From Salinispora mooreana (GTDB lineage: Bacteria > Actinomycetota > Actinomycetes > Mycobacteriales > Micromonosporaceae), in the NCBI RefSeq assembly GCF_000379065.1, contig NZ_KB900614.1, forward strand, positions 952,107-1,016,106: a DNA stretch of 64,000 nucleotides, written 5' to 3'. Shown here piece by piece: positions 32,678 to 43,117 of this stretch. Below the pieces are notes generated by a model that saw only the letters and a list, made by a program, of their open reading frames with translations, did not search any database and had not been told where the DNA came from. The translations under genes and the position numbers were made by a program. The first letter of the stretch is position 1; each line of letters starts with the position of its first letter.

Positions 32678-33511
32678 TCAGCCCCAGCGCTCGCCGGTGA
32701 GTTTCTCGTAGACGTCAACGTAGCGGGCACGGGTGGCGTCGACGACCTCGCCCGGCACCTCCGGCGCCGGGCTCTGCTTGTCCCACCCGCTCCTGGTGGC
32801 CCAATCCCGCACGTACTGCTTGTCGTACGAGAACTGGGCACGTCCCGGCTGGTACGACTCGGCCGGCCAGAACCGGGACGAATCCGAGGTCAGCAGCTCG
32901 TCGCCGATCGTCAGCGTGCCATCGGCAGCCCAACCCAACTCGATCTTGGTGTCGGCGATCAGAATTCCCCGGTCGGCGGCGAGCTCGGCTCCCCGTCGGT
33001 AGACGTCGAGCGTGACCTGACGCAGCCGCTCGGCGGTCTCCGCGCCGACCTTCTCCACCACCTCAGCGAGGGTCATCGGCTGGTCGTGCTCTCCGACCGG
33101 CGCCTTGGTGGAGGGGGTAAAGATCGGCTCCGGCAGGACGGCCGCCTCGACCAATCCGCGCGGCAGTTCGATCCCGGAGACCGTTCCGGTGCGCTGGTAC
33201 TCGGCGAAGCCGCCACCGACCAGATAGCCCCGGGCGACGCACTCCACCGGAACCATCTCCAGTCGCCGGCACCGAATCGCCCGGCCGGCGAACTCCGGCG
33301 GCACGTCGGTCGCCGAGAGCACGTGGTTCGGCACCAGCTCGGCGAGCTGGTCGAACCACCACAGAGAGAGCGCCGTGAGAAGTTTGCCCTTCTCCGGGAT
33401 CGGCGTCGGCAGCACGACGTCGTAGACAGAGACGCGGTCCGAGGCGACCAGGATCAGGTCGTCGCCATCAGCGTAGACATCCCGAACCTTGCCCGAGTGC
33501 AGAAGTTCCAC
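32678..33511 (-). CDS. purC: Phosphoribosylaminoimidazole-succinocarboxamide synthase
   Basis: Adds aspartate to CAIR in purine synthesis, ATP-dependent. The 277-residue protein has LHSGKVRDVYADGDDLILV, ATDRVS-type VASDRVSVYDVVLPTPIPEKG, VPVECVARGYLVGGGFAEY and IADTKIELGWAADG with DELLTSDSSRFWP. All SAICAR-synthetase signatures are present. GTG 33511 is the first start before LLHSGKVRDVY; frames further left are unrelated. TACTAG at about 33519-33524 may be the -10 box. Confidence 0.96.
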   Translation of the reverse strand: MELLHSGKVRDVYADGDDLILVASDRVSVYDVVLPTPIPEKGKLLTALSLWWFDQLAELVPNHVLSATDVPPEFAGRAIRCRRLEMVPVECVARGYLVGGGFAEYQRTGTVSGIELPRGLVEAAVLPEPIFTPSTKAPVGEHDQPMTLAEVVEKVGAETAERLRQVTLDVYRRGAELAADRGILIADTKIELGWAADGTLTIGDELLTSDSSRFWPAESYQPGRAQFSYDKQYVRDWATRSGWDKQSPAPEVPGEVVDATRARYVDVYEKLTGERWG

Positions 33512-33609
33512 GTGAGCTAGTACATCACGCGGCCCAGATCGACCCGCGGCGGCAGAGCGCGGCCCACAAGACCCGACGCAGAAGGCGCGCCGGGCCGCCG
33601 CTGGTCGAC

Positions 33610-33852
33610 TCAGCGCCGGGGACCGCGCCGACCACGGAGGACCCGCAGGACGAGCAACACGATCACGACGACCACGACCAGGCAACACAAGAGCCCGAGG
33701 AAGCCGAAGCCCCCGCGACGGCGCCGGGCGGCCTCGATCGCCAGCTCACCCGGGCCGCTGGCTGCCCAGGCCGCCACCGGGACAAAGACCGCCAGTACGA
33801 CCGCACCGAGGACCGCGCTGAGCCGGCCCCACCACTTCGCGAATGCAGACAT
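33610..33852 (-). CDS. Small membrane protein
   Basis: An 80-residue protein with an N-terminal signal-like helix (LSAVLGAVVLAVFVPVAAWA) and a second strongly hydrophobic segment CLVVVVVIVLLVLRVL ending in a basic tail RGRRGPRR. Topology suggests a cleaved or anchored start and a C-terminal anchor in the membrane. No known domain. ATG 33852; the gene stands alone between purC and the tRNA genes. Confidence 0.6.
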   Translation of the reverse strand: MSAFAKWWGRLSAVLGAVVLAVFVPVAAWAASGPGELAIEAARRRRGGFGFLGLLCCLVVVVVIVLLVLRVLRGRRGPRR

Positions 33853-33890
33853 GACCCCATCCTGGCCGAGCCGCGCAAGCCGGGCACGAC

Positions 33891-33921
33891 GAAGGCCCTG
33901 GAGGAAACCTCCAGGGCCTTC
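33891..33921 (-). terminator. Terminator of the first initiator tRNA gene
   Basis: Perfect 14-bp arms (33891-33904, 33908-33921) with a 3-nt loop, 7 bp after the tRNA 3' end. Confidence 0.85.
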
Positions 33922-33928
33922 GTATGAG

Positions 33929-34002
33929 TAGCGGGGACAGGATTTGAACCTGCGACCTCTGGGTTATGAGCCCAGCGAGCTACCGAGCTGCTCCACCCCG
34001 CG
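33929..34002 (-). tRNA. tRNA-Met (CAT), initiator type
   Basis: 74-nt cloverleaf: acceptor CGCGGGG/CCCCGC with unpaired first base C1-U72 typical of initiator tRNA, D-arm GAGCAGCTCGGTAGCTC, anticodon CAT in CTGGGCTCATAACCCAG (three G:C pairs), T-arm GCAGGTTCAAATCCTGT. The 3' CCA is not encoded. Second copy lies 258 bp away with identical sequence. Confidence 0.95.
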
Positions 34003-34147
34003 TCGGCTTCACTACTGTACCCCATCAGATCCCGGCCATGATCCGCACCCCCGGTGCTCGGTGCTCGTCCTGCACCACACCCGACAACACCGTCGATCCG
34101 CCGAACGAACTCATCGGGACAGTCCCACCGGACGGTCCGCCAACACG

Positions 34148-34180
34148 CGAAAGCCCCGGAGAAACCCTCCGGGGCTTTCG
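34148..34180 (-). terminator. Terminator of the second initiator tRNA gene
   Basis: 14-bp perfect arms (34148-34161 and 34167-34180), loop of 5. Confidence 0.85.
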
Positions 34181-34186
34181 TATGAG

Positions 34187-34260
34187 TAGCGGGGACAGGA
34201 TTTGAACCTGCGACCTCTGGGTTATGAGCCCAGCGAGCTACCGAGCTGCTCCACCCCGCG
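34187..34260 (-). tRNA. tRNA-Met (CAT), initiator type, second copy
   Basis: Identical to the copy at 33929-34002 over the whole tRNA and several flanking bases on both sides; independent terminator follows each copy. The pair is a tandem duplication of the initiator gene. Confidence 0.95.
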
Positions 34261-34323
34261 TCGGCTCGTAAACGTTAGCGCACCACCCCGGGCCAACGCA
34301 AAACGGCCTCTGCCCGGCAGACA

Positions 34324-34358
34324 CAACGACGCCCCCGGGACTCCCGGGGGCGTCGTTG
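34324..34358 (-). terminator. Terminator after the UPF0182 gene
   Basis: Perfect 16-bp arms (34324-34339, 34343-34358), 3-nt loop, 16 bp after the stop. Confidence 0.85.
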
Positions 34359-34374
34359 ATCGTACGTGCTGGGG

Positions 34375-37371
<2,997 letters not shown>

Positions 37372-37474
37372 TGTTGGCTCCGCATGTTCGATTGATCGGC
37401 ACCGACCAGGCCACCAGAGTACGGGGTCTTCTCAAACCTGTCGTCCGCGGTCACGCCGAGTGCCGGCGGTTGGC

Positions 37475-38488
37475 TCAGCAGCGGGTCGGTTCGCCCCCCG
37501 CTCGGAGCTCCTCGAGGGCGGTCAACGCATCGTCCAACGTCGCCACCCTGAGCAGCGGAAGGTCGGGCTGGGGGTTGCGGGCCGCCTCAGCGCAGTTCTC
37601 CGCCGGGACCAGGAAGGCGGTGGCGCCGGCCTCCTTGGCGCCGACCAGCTTCTGCGGGATACCGCCGATCGGGCCGACCCGGCCCGCGTCATCGATCGTG
37701 CCGGTGCCCGCGATGACCTGCCCACCGGTCAGATCCTCCGGGATCAGCTTGTCGATGATGCCGAGGGCGAACATGAGCCCGGCGCTCGGACCACCGATGT
37801 CCGCCAGGTCGATCGTCAGCGTGAACGGGTGCGGTTGCTGCTGCTCGATTCCGATCCCGATCCGGGGCTTGCCGTCCCGATCCTGAGTCGTGATCCGCGC
37901 CGTCCCCGGGGTCCCGTCGCGGGTGTAACCGATCTCCAAGACGGTGCCGACCGGCTCGGCCTGGATCAACTCGGTAAGCCGGATGGCCACCGGGACCGGC
38001 TCTCCGTTGACGGAGGTCACCACGTCGCCGGGACGGAGCAGACCGGCCGAGGGCCCGTCCTCGGCCACCGTCTTGACCTGCACCGTCACCGGGAATCCGA
38101 GCTCACGCAGGGCGACCGTCTCCGCGCTGGACTGGGAGGCCTCGAAGTCCTCCGCGTTGCGTTCCTCGACCTCCTCCCGGCTCTCCCCCGGCGGGTACAC
38201 CAGTTCCCGCGGCACCACCGCCTCGTCGTCGGAGAACCAGCCCTGGATAGCCCCACGCAGCTTGACCGAGGGCTGCACCCCCACCGTGGTCAACCGCAAC
38301 TCTCCCGCCGAGGTGAAGGTCTCCCGGTCCTCGACCTGGATGACCTCCGTGCCGTCCTCGGTGCCCAGCGTGTTGACGGTGGGGCCGGGACCCAGCACCA
38401 CGTATGGGATGGGCGCCGCGAGCACGCCGATGCCAAGCAGGGCAACAAAGATGGCACCGAGCAGGACGGTCATGCCGCGACGTCTCAT
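37475..38488 (-). CDS. PDZ-domain Lon-like serine protease, YlbL family
   Basis: Membrane-anchored protease, 337 residues. One N-terminal helix (MTVLLGAIFVALLGIGVLAAP), a PDZ domain (ETVALRELGFPVTVQVKTV.. GDVVTSVNGEPV) and a Lon-type catalytic domain. The catalytic serine is in IGGPSAGLMFALG and the lysine in VGAKEAGATAFLVPAEN. ATG 38488 has a -10 box (TACGCT) 7 nt upstream. It works outside the cytoplasm, probably on membrane-associated or misfolded proteins, by family knowledge. It is divergent from the DUF2342 protease. Confidence 0.92.
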   Translation of the reverse strand: MRRRGMTVLLGAIFVALLGIGVLAAPIPYVVLGPGPTVNTLGTEDGTEVIQVEDRETFTSAGELRLTTVGVQPSVKLRGAIQGWFSDDEAVVPRELVYPPGESREEVEERNAEDFEASQSSAETVALRELGFPVTVQVKTVAEDGPSAGLLRPGDVVTSVNGEPVPVAIRLTELIQAEPVGTVLEIGYTRDGTPGTARITTQDRDGKPRIGIGIEQQQPHPFTLTIDLADIGGPSAGLMFALGIIDKLIPEDLTGGQVIAGTGTIDDAGRVGPIGGIPQKLVGAKEAGATAFLVPAENCAEAARNPQPDLPLLRVATLDDALTALEELRAGGEPTRC

Positions 38489-38495
38489 GCGGCAG

Positions 38496-38501
38496 AGCGT
38501 A
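38496..38501 (-). promoter_or_regulatory. -10 box for leaderless PDZ protease transcript
   Basis: TACGCT on the minus strand, 7 nt before the ATG. Confidence 0.5.
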
Positions 38502-38588
38502 CCGACCGGGTGCGCTGGCCCCCGCGGACCTGCCAGGACTTCACCATTGACGCAACGCCAGCCGACGCGACCTGGGGCGCGGCGCGCG

Positions 38589-38594
38589 TACCGT
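38589..38594 (+). promoter_or_regulatory. -10 box for leaderless DUF2342 transcript
   Basis: TACCGT, 7 nt before the GTG at 38602; the two divergent genes are thus both leaderless. Confidence 0.5.
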
Positions 38595-38601
38595 AGACCC
38601 C

Positions 38602-39885
38602 GTGCCTGATATTCCGTTCGGTTTCGCGCTCCCCGGTGGCCAGCCACCAGACCCCAACGACCCCGCGCAGATGCAGCAGTTCATGTCCCAGCTGCAGCAC
38701 CTGCTCGCCGCGCCCGGCAGTGGACCGGTGAACTGGGACCTGGCCCGCCAGGTGGCGGCGAGCCAGCTCAGCGCCGGGGGTGATCCGGCTGTCTCGCCGT
38801 ACGAGCGCAACGCGGTGGAGGAGGCGCTGCGGCTGGCCGACCTCTGGTTGGAGTCGGTCTCGGCGCTCCCGTCGGGCATCCGCGCCTCGGTGGCGTGGAA
38901 CCGGAATGAGTGGATCTACAAGACCCTCGACGTCTGGCGCAAGTTGTGTGACCCGGTGGCCAGCCGGATGGTCGGCGCCATGGGTGACCTGGTGCCGCCG
39001 GAGGCACGGGCCCAACTCGGCCCGATGCAGTCGATGGTGGCCACCCTCGGTGGGGCCCTCTTCGGGGGCCAGCTGGGCCAGGCCCTCGGCTCACTCGCCG
39101 CCGAGGTGCTCTCCGCCGGCGACATCGGGCTGCCGCTCGGCCCGGCCGGCACGGCGGCGCTCGTCCCGGCCAACATTCGGGACTACGGTGCCGGGCTGGA
39201 ACTGCCCGAGGACGAGGTGCGCCTCTACGTAGCCCTACGCGAGGCCGCTCACCAGCGCCTCTTCGAGCACGTTCCGTGGCTGCGCGGACACGTGCTCAAC
39301 GCGGTGGAGATGTACGCCTCGGGCATCCGGGTCAACCGCGAGGCGATTGAGGAGGCGATGGGCCGCGTCGACCCGACCGACCCGGAGTCGATGCAGGCGA
39401 TCGCGCTGGAGGGGATCTTCACCCCAGAGGACAATCCAGCCCAGAAGGCGTCGCTGGCCCGGCTGGAGACGGCCCTCGCGCTCGTCGAGGGCTGGGTCTG
39501 CCACGTGGTCGACAGCGCGGCCGGGGAACGACTGCCCAACGTCGTCCGACTCGGGGAGGCGTTCCGGCGGCGGCGGGCCGCCGGAGGTCCGGCCGAGCAG
39601 ACCTTCGCCGCCCTGGTCGGCCTGGAGCTTCGGCCGCGGCGGCTGCGCGAGGCGGCGGCGCTCTGGGCGGCCCTCACCGAGCACCGGGGGATCGCCGGGC
39701 GGGATGCGCTCTGGGGTCACCCCGACCTGCTGCCCTCCGACGACGACTTCGCCGACCCGGTTGCCTTCGCCCAGGCCCGGCTCGATGCGGACGAGTTGGA
39801 GAGCTTCGACTTCAGCGCGCCGGGTGGCCCGCCGGAGAAGACCCCCGGCGAGCCCGACGAACAGGACCCACCCACCGCCGGCTGA
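38602..39885 (+). CDS. Zinc-dependent metalloprotease-like protein, DUF2342
   Basis: A 427-residue protein of the actinobacterial DUF2342/TIGR03624 family, once annotated as F420-biosynthesis associated. The key block is VALREAAHQRLFEHVPWLRG (about residues 211-230), whose two histidines stand where the zinc ligands are expected; it is not a classical H-E-x-x-H. Other conserved blocks are MSQLQHLLAAPGSGPVNWDLAR and ALFGGQLGQALGSLAAEVL. Cytosolic, biochemically uncharacterised as far as I know. GTG 38602 fits the promoter. The order UPF0182-PDZ protease-DUF2342 matches Rv3193c-Rv3195. Confidence 0.86.
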   Translation: MPDIPFGFALPGGQPPDPNDPAQMQQFMSQLQHLLAAPGSGPVNWDLARQVAASQLSAGGDPAVSPYERNAVEEALRLADLWLESVSALPSGIRASVAWNRNEWIYKTLDVWRKLCDPVASRMVGAMGDLVPPEARAQLGPMQSMVATLGGALFGGQLGQALGSLAAEVLSAGDIGLPLGPAGTAALVPANIRDYGAGLELPEDEVRLYVALREAAHQRLFEHVPWLRGHVLNAVEMYASGIRVNREAIEEAMGRVDPTDPESMQAIALEGIFTPEDNPAQKASLARLETALALVEGWVCHVVDSAAGERLPNVVRLGEAFRRRRAAGGPAEQTFAALVGLELRPRRLREAAALWAALTEHRGIAGRDALWGHPDLLPSDDDFADPVAFAQARLDADELESFDFSAPGGPPEKTPGEPDEQDPPTAG

Positions 39886-39904
39886 CTCTCCGGCCCCGCC
39901 GGGG

Positions 39905-40558
39905 TCAGCCGAGGATGCCGGCACCGGCAAGCAGGGTGCGGGTGGCGTCCCAGCCGGCCAGGGCGGGGTCGAGCCGGGCCAGGTCGGCCGGGCCACGCAG
40001 CCGATGCCACCCCGCGGTGACGGCGAGCTCGCCGGGGCGAGGTGCCGCCGCGCGCACCGCAGCGGGTACCGCCCGATCCAGGTCCAGCGCCGGTAGCCAC
40101 TCGGGTAGGGGCAGTCGGGCCGCCGCACCGAGCAGGCCGGTGTCGCCGCCGGCGACCGGGGCCACGGCCACCGGTCGGGTGCTGAGCGGCCGGAGTAGCT
40201 TGCCGATGGTCAACCCCGGTAGGTCCGGGGCGTCCCCGGCGACGACGGCCACCTGGTCGTAGCCGTGCCCGGCCTCGGCTCGGGTACCGCTGGCCGACCG
40301 GGCGGTCCGCCCGCAGCTGGTGAGGACGGCGTCGACGGTGGGCCGCGGGATCTGGAAGACGGTGGTGCCGGGCCAGACCACGGCATCGGCCAACCACTGG
40401 TCGGCCTCGGTCACCGCAACCGCGGTCTCGACCTCGTTCAGCGTGGCGAGAAGGTCAACCACATCCTCGGCGAGCGCCGTCCGCCAGTCAGTCGGGGCGA
40501 TCTCCGGCGGCGTCCAGGTGACCGGCGCGAGCAGGGCAACCACCAACCGTCGTACCAC
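39905..40558 (-). CDS. Nucleotidyltransferase-fold protein (TIGR04282/CofC-like)
   Basis: A 217-residue protein with an apparent GT-A/nucleotidyltransferase Rossmann core. VAVVAGDAPDLPGLTIGKLLRPL (about residues 103-125) is the GDAPDLP block of the TIGR04282 and CofC-like families, and VAPVAGGDTGLLGAA follows. The N-terminal G-x-G-T-R start of active nucleotidyltransferases is missing, so the activity is uncertain. GTG 40558 has TAGGGT 6 nt upstream (leaderless). Confidence 0.65.
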   Translation of the reverse strand: MVRRLVVALLAPVTWTPPEIAPTDWRTALAEDVVDLLATLNEVETAVAVTEADQWLADAVVWPGTTVFQIPRPTVDAVLTSCGRTARSASGTRAEAGHGYDQVAVVAGDAPDLPGLTIGKLLRPLSTRPVAVAPVAGGDTGLLGAAARLPLPEWLPALDLDRAVPAAVRAAAPRPGELAVTAGWHRLRGPADLARLDPALAGWDATRTLLAGAGILG

Positions 40559-40564
40559 GGACCG

Positions 40565-40570
40565 ACCCTA
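40565..40570 (-). promoter_or_regulatory. -10 box before the nucleotidyltransferase-fold gene
   Basis: TAGGGT, 6 nt upstream of the GTG. Confidence 0.5.
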
Positions 40571-40586
40571 CGCCCGCCAGCGGAGA

Positions 40587-41105
40587 TCAGGAAGAGGAGA
40601 CAGCCGCGACGCCCTCCAGGTAGCCACGGGCCCGCTCGGTCTTCGGGTACCGGCCCACAAGCTGCCAGAAGCGGGCGTTGTGGCTCGGGACGATGAGGTG
40701 GGCCAGCTCATGCAACAGGACATAGTCGATCACCCAGTCCGGCATGTCCTGTAGCCGGTGAGAGATGCGAATCGTCCGATCGGCTGGGGTGCAGGAACCC
40801 CAGCGACCGGTCTGGTTGGTCACCCAGCGGACGCTTGCCGGAATCGCGTCACAGCCGTGGTCGGCCAGGTAGAGGGCGATCAGTCGAGTGGCACGGGCGA
40901 GTAGTTCGTCGTCGGATCGGACCAGCCGGCTCTCCCGGGCGGTGAGCCTTGCAAGCATTCGGTCCACCCACTCGCTCTCCTCAGCTCGGGAGAACTGGTC
41001 TGGGATCAGGACAACGACCCGCTCGCCGTCGCGGTACGCGGACACCGTTCGCCGGCGGCGCTGGCTGCGCCGTACCTCGACCACCGGCTTCCGCGGCGCT
41101 GCCAT
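40587..41105 (-). CDS. M48/YgjP-type zinc metallopeptidase
   Basis: A 172-residue WLM/DUF45-type peptidase. Zinc site: YVLLHELAHLIVPSHNARFWQLV, with H-E-L-A-H and the third ligand His 7 residues on (HNARF). A conserved WVTNQTGRWGSC motif precedes it, as in YgjP. No membrane helix, so cytosolic. ATG 41105 is chosen because the upstream frame (to 41291) is A/T-rich non-coding sequence. Substrate unknown. Confidence 0.86.
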   Translation of the reverse strand: MAAPRKPVVEVRRSQRRRRTVSAYRDGERVVVLIPDQFSRAEESEWVDRMLARLTARESRLVRSDDELLARATRLIALYLADHGCDAIPASVRWVTNQTGRWGSCTPADRTIRISHRLQDMPDWVIDYVLLHELAHLIVPSHNARFWQLVGRYPKTERARGYLEGVAAVSSS

Positions 41106-41582
41106 CAGCCGGCCGCGCCGCCGTGGATTCCTGCCACGAAGAAAAGTTACTTCGTGGTGACCGGGGGTCCGCAAGGGCCAACCCGCGACACGCGCCCGAA
41201 AAATAAGTGTTGGTCGCCCGGAGTCCCGAAAATTTTTCTGCGTTAGCGTGCCCGGGAATAGCCGAAGGTCACCCGCGGGCCGGGTGATCACGTTGGGCTC
41301 CCGTCACCTGCGGGCACCCTGCGCCGTTCTTCAGGGCATCCGTCCGGCGTGTCCCCACCAAACTCACTTATCCAAGCTTATTCGCCGTGCACACTCTCGT
41401 CGTCAACTTGCTCACAGTGTCGATGAGGAGTTGACATGGAACCCCCCAGACCTGGGTAGGGTCCGCGGACCGGTGGTCACGCCTGTGACCACGACGGAAG
41501 GCCTAGCGCCGGCGCCCTCGTGGCCCGCCGCTGGAACCCCGCCGGATGAGCGTTCGCCGGTGGACGAGACGAGGAGGCACCC
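41106..41582. other. 477-bp intergenic region, no gene
   Basis: A/T-richer than average, with an AAAATTTTT stretch near 41230. Two palindromes stand out: CCACGAAG-N8-CTTCGTGG (41134-41157), upstream of the M48 gene, and GTGGTCAC-N4-GTGACCAC (41473-41492), in front of the DUF5679 gene. A TTGACA (41431-41436) and TAGGGT (41457-41462) with a 20-bp spacer read rightward. Confidence 0.5.
41473..41492. promoter_or_regulatory. Perfect palindrome near the DUF5679 promoter
   Basis: GTGGTCAC-GCCT-GTGACCAC, 8-bp arms, just after the presumed transcript start; operator or RNA hairpin. Confidence 0.45.
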
Positions 41583-41750
41583 GTGGCCGACCAGGCCCAG
41601 ACTTACAACGGTTACTGCGTCAAGTGCAAGGAGAAGCGGGACTTCGAGGGGCGCGTCGAGGTTTCCAAGACCGGGATGAACATGGCCAAGGGCAAGTGTC
41701 CGGTGTGCGGCACAACAGTGAACCGCATTCTCGGTAAAGCGAAGGTCTAA
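41583..41750 (+). CDS. DUF5679 zinc-ribbon protein (55 aa)
   Basis: Short gene not long enough for most callers. Two CxxC pairs, YCVKCKEKRDFEG and GKCPVCGTTVNRILGKAKV, form a zinc ribbon; the NRILGK ending is diagnostic of DUF5679. GTG 41583 has GAGGAGG 7 nt upstream. Followed by a 14-bp hairpin terminator. Conserved across actinobacteria; function unknown. Confidence 0.88.
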   Translation: MADQAQTYNGYCVKCKEKRDFEGRVEVSKTGMNMAKGKCPVCGTTVNRILGKAKV

Positions 41751-41759
41751 CGCCTTTCC

Positions 41760-41791
41760 GGGTGGTGGAAGGGGCCGCCCTTCCACCACCC
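41760..41791 (+). terminator. Terminator after the DUF5679 gene
   Basis: Arms 41760-41773 and 41778-41791, 14 bp perfect, loop of 4, 9 bp after the stop. Confidence 0.85.
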
Positions 41792-41829
41792 CAGCCAATG
41801 TCGGTTGCCGGACAGGCGCGTCCGAGGCC

Positions 41830-41891
41830 TGTGGAGAACCAGCCACTTCCTGTGGAAAACTCTGGGCCGGACTCCGGACACCTGTGGACAA
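41830..41891 (-). promoter_or_regulatory. Cluster of three DnaA-box-like sites
   Basis: On the minus strand TTCTCCACA (41838-41830), TTTTCCACA (41859-41851) and TTGTCCACA (41891-41883); the last equals the actinobacterial DnaA box consensus and the other two differ at one base. All point the same way, and the first bases are 21 and 32 bp apart, close to two and three helical turns. They precede the ThiF-like gene. This is far from any dnaA or oriC feature in the window. Confidence 0.6.
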
Positions 41892-41917
41892 CGTTCGACG
41901 GAAACCTCTGACGCGAT

Positions 41918-41923
41918 CACTAT
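41918..41923 (+). promoter_or_regulatory. -10 box before the ThiF-like gene
   Basis: CACTAT, 8 nt before the ATG at 41932; leaderless start likely. The third DnaA-box-like site lies 26 bp upstream of it, in the -35 region. Confidence 0.4.
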
Positions 41924-41931
41924 TCGTGCCC

Positions 41932-43008
41932 ATGAGCCTTACCACCCTGCCCCGGCCAACCCTGCTTCCCGGCCTCACCCGCCTCTGGCGGGACCGACAC
42001 ACGCTGCAACTGGGTGTCGATCCGAGCCGGGCCGTCCTGCTGGAGTTGGCCAACCCGCGTACCGCCCGGCTCCTCGACCTGCTCGACGGCGCGCACAGCG
42101 AGCGGCATGTCCTGGAACAGGCCAACCGAATCGAGGTGGGGCGGGAGGCGGCCCGTACCCTGCTCGAGGCGCTGCGCACCGCCGGCCTGGTCGTACCCGC
42201 CCACACCCTCCTACCCCGCGACCTGACCGGGCCGCCACGAACCCGCCTCGCCGCCGAGGCCGGCGCCCTCGCGTTGGCCAACCAACAGACAGCCGGCACG
42301 CCCGCCCAGGTACTGCGCCGCCGCCGGACAGCGCGGGTACTGGTAACCGGCACCGGTCGCCTCGGCGCTCCCGTCGCCGTCGCCCTGGCCCAGGCCGGGG
42401 TGGGGCACGTGCAACCACGCCTGGCCGGCCCGGTCGCGCCGGCGGACCTCGTCGGCACCGGAATCCCCGCCGCCGACCTCGGCCAGCCGCTCACCAGCGC
42501 AGTCCGGGAGACCCTCGGCCGCACCGCCCCCGGCACCGCCACCGGCCCACTCCGACCCGGCCGGATCGACCTCGTGATTCAGTGCGGAACAGACCGTCCG
42601 GCTCCCCTGCTCGCCGCCGCCCACCGCCAACGCCGGCAAGTACACCTACTGCTCGACCTCCGGGAGGGCGTGCCGGTCGTCGGCCCGCTGGTCCGGCCAC
42701 CGATCGGTCCCTGCCTGAACTGCCTCGACCTGCATCGAAGGGACCGCGACCCGAGCTGGCCGGCGCTCGCCGCCCAGCTCGCCAATGGCACGCCGGAGTG
42801 GGCCTGCGCGACGACAACGCTGCTCGCCGCCGTGGCGTACGCCACTGGCGAAGCCCTGAGCCACCTCGATGGCGGTGTCCCGGCCACCGTCAGCGGCTCT
42901 GTCGAGGTCACCGCCGATGGCCGGCTACGTCGCCGGCATTGGGCGCCCCACCCCTCCTGCACCTGCTCCGGCCGCGGAGCAATGAGGTCGGTCCGCAACT
43001 CCCGGTGA
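41932..43008 (+). CDS. ThiF-like adenylyltransferase-family protein, degenerate
   Basis: A 358-residue protein related to E1/ThiF ATP-binding proteins. The Rossmann stretch RVLVTGTGRLGAPVAVALAQAG (about residue 122) keeps G-x-G-x-x-G, and a zinc site is suggested by GPCLNCLDLHRRDRDPSWPAL plus PHPSCTCSG at the C-terminal end. The N-terminal 100 residues resemble the winged-helix peptide-binding domain seen in RiPP/TOMM cyclodehydratase C-subunits. The arginine finger and the ubiquitin-like partner pieces are not obvious. A conserved actinobacterial position next to AarF (Rv3196 in M. tuberculosis) suggests a housekeeping role. Function unknown. Confidence 0.68.
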   Translation: MSLTTLPRPTLLPGLTRLWRDRHTLQLGVDPSRAVLLELANPRTARLLDLLDGAHSERHVLEQANRIEVGREAARTLLEALRTAGLVVPAHTLLPRDLTGPPRTRLAAEAGALALANQQTAGTPAQVLRRRRTARVLVTGTGRLGAPVAVALAQAGVGHVQPRLAGPVAPADLVGTGIPAADLGQPLTSAVRETLGRTAPGTATGPLRPGRIDLVIQCGTDRPAPLLAAAHRQRRQVHLLLDLREGVPVVGPLVRPPIGPCLNCLDLHRRDRDPSWPALAAQLANGTPEWACATTTLLAAVAYATGEALSHLDGGVPATVSGSVEVTADGRLRRRHWAPHPSCTCSGRGAMRSVRNSR

Positions 43009-43032
43009 GCCCGCAGCCCGCCGAGATCCGCT

Positions 43033-43077
43033 GCTGCCCCGGCGCCCGTCCGCCCGAAGGCGGGCCGGCCGGGCAGC
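43033..43077 (+). terminator. Possible terminator after the ThiF-like gene
   Basis: GCTGCCC ... CCGCC-CGAA-GGCGG ... GGGCAGC, nested imperfect hairpin 24 bp after the stop. Confidence 0.5.
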
Positions 43078-43105
43078 ACGGCAGCCGTGGGCCCGCCCGG
43101 TCGGT

Positions 43106-43111
43106 CACAAT
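43106..43111 (+). promoter_or_regulatory. -10 box for leaderless aarF-type transcript
   Basis: CACAAT, 6 nt before the GTG at 43118. Confidence 0.35.
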
Positions 43112-43117
43112 AGCCAG

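Noticed and set aside
33929..34260. tRNA genes as integration site of a mobile element
   Set aside because: No integrase gene, no att-like direct repeat beyond the tRNA duplication, and housekeeping genes on both sides.
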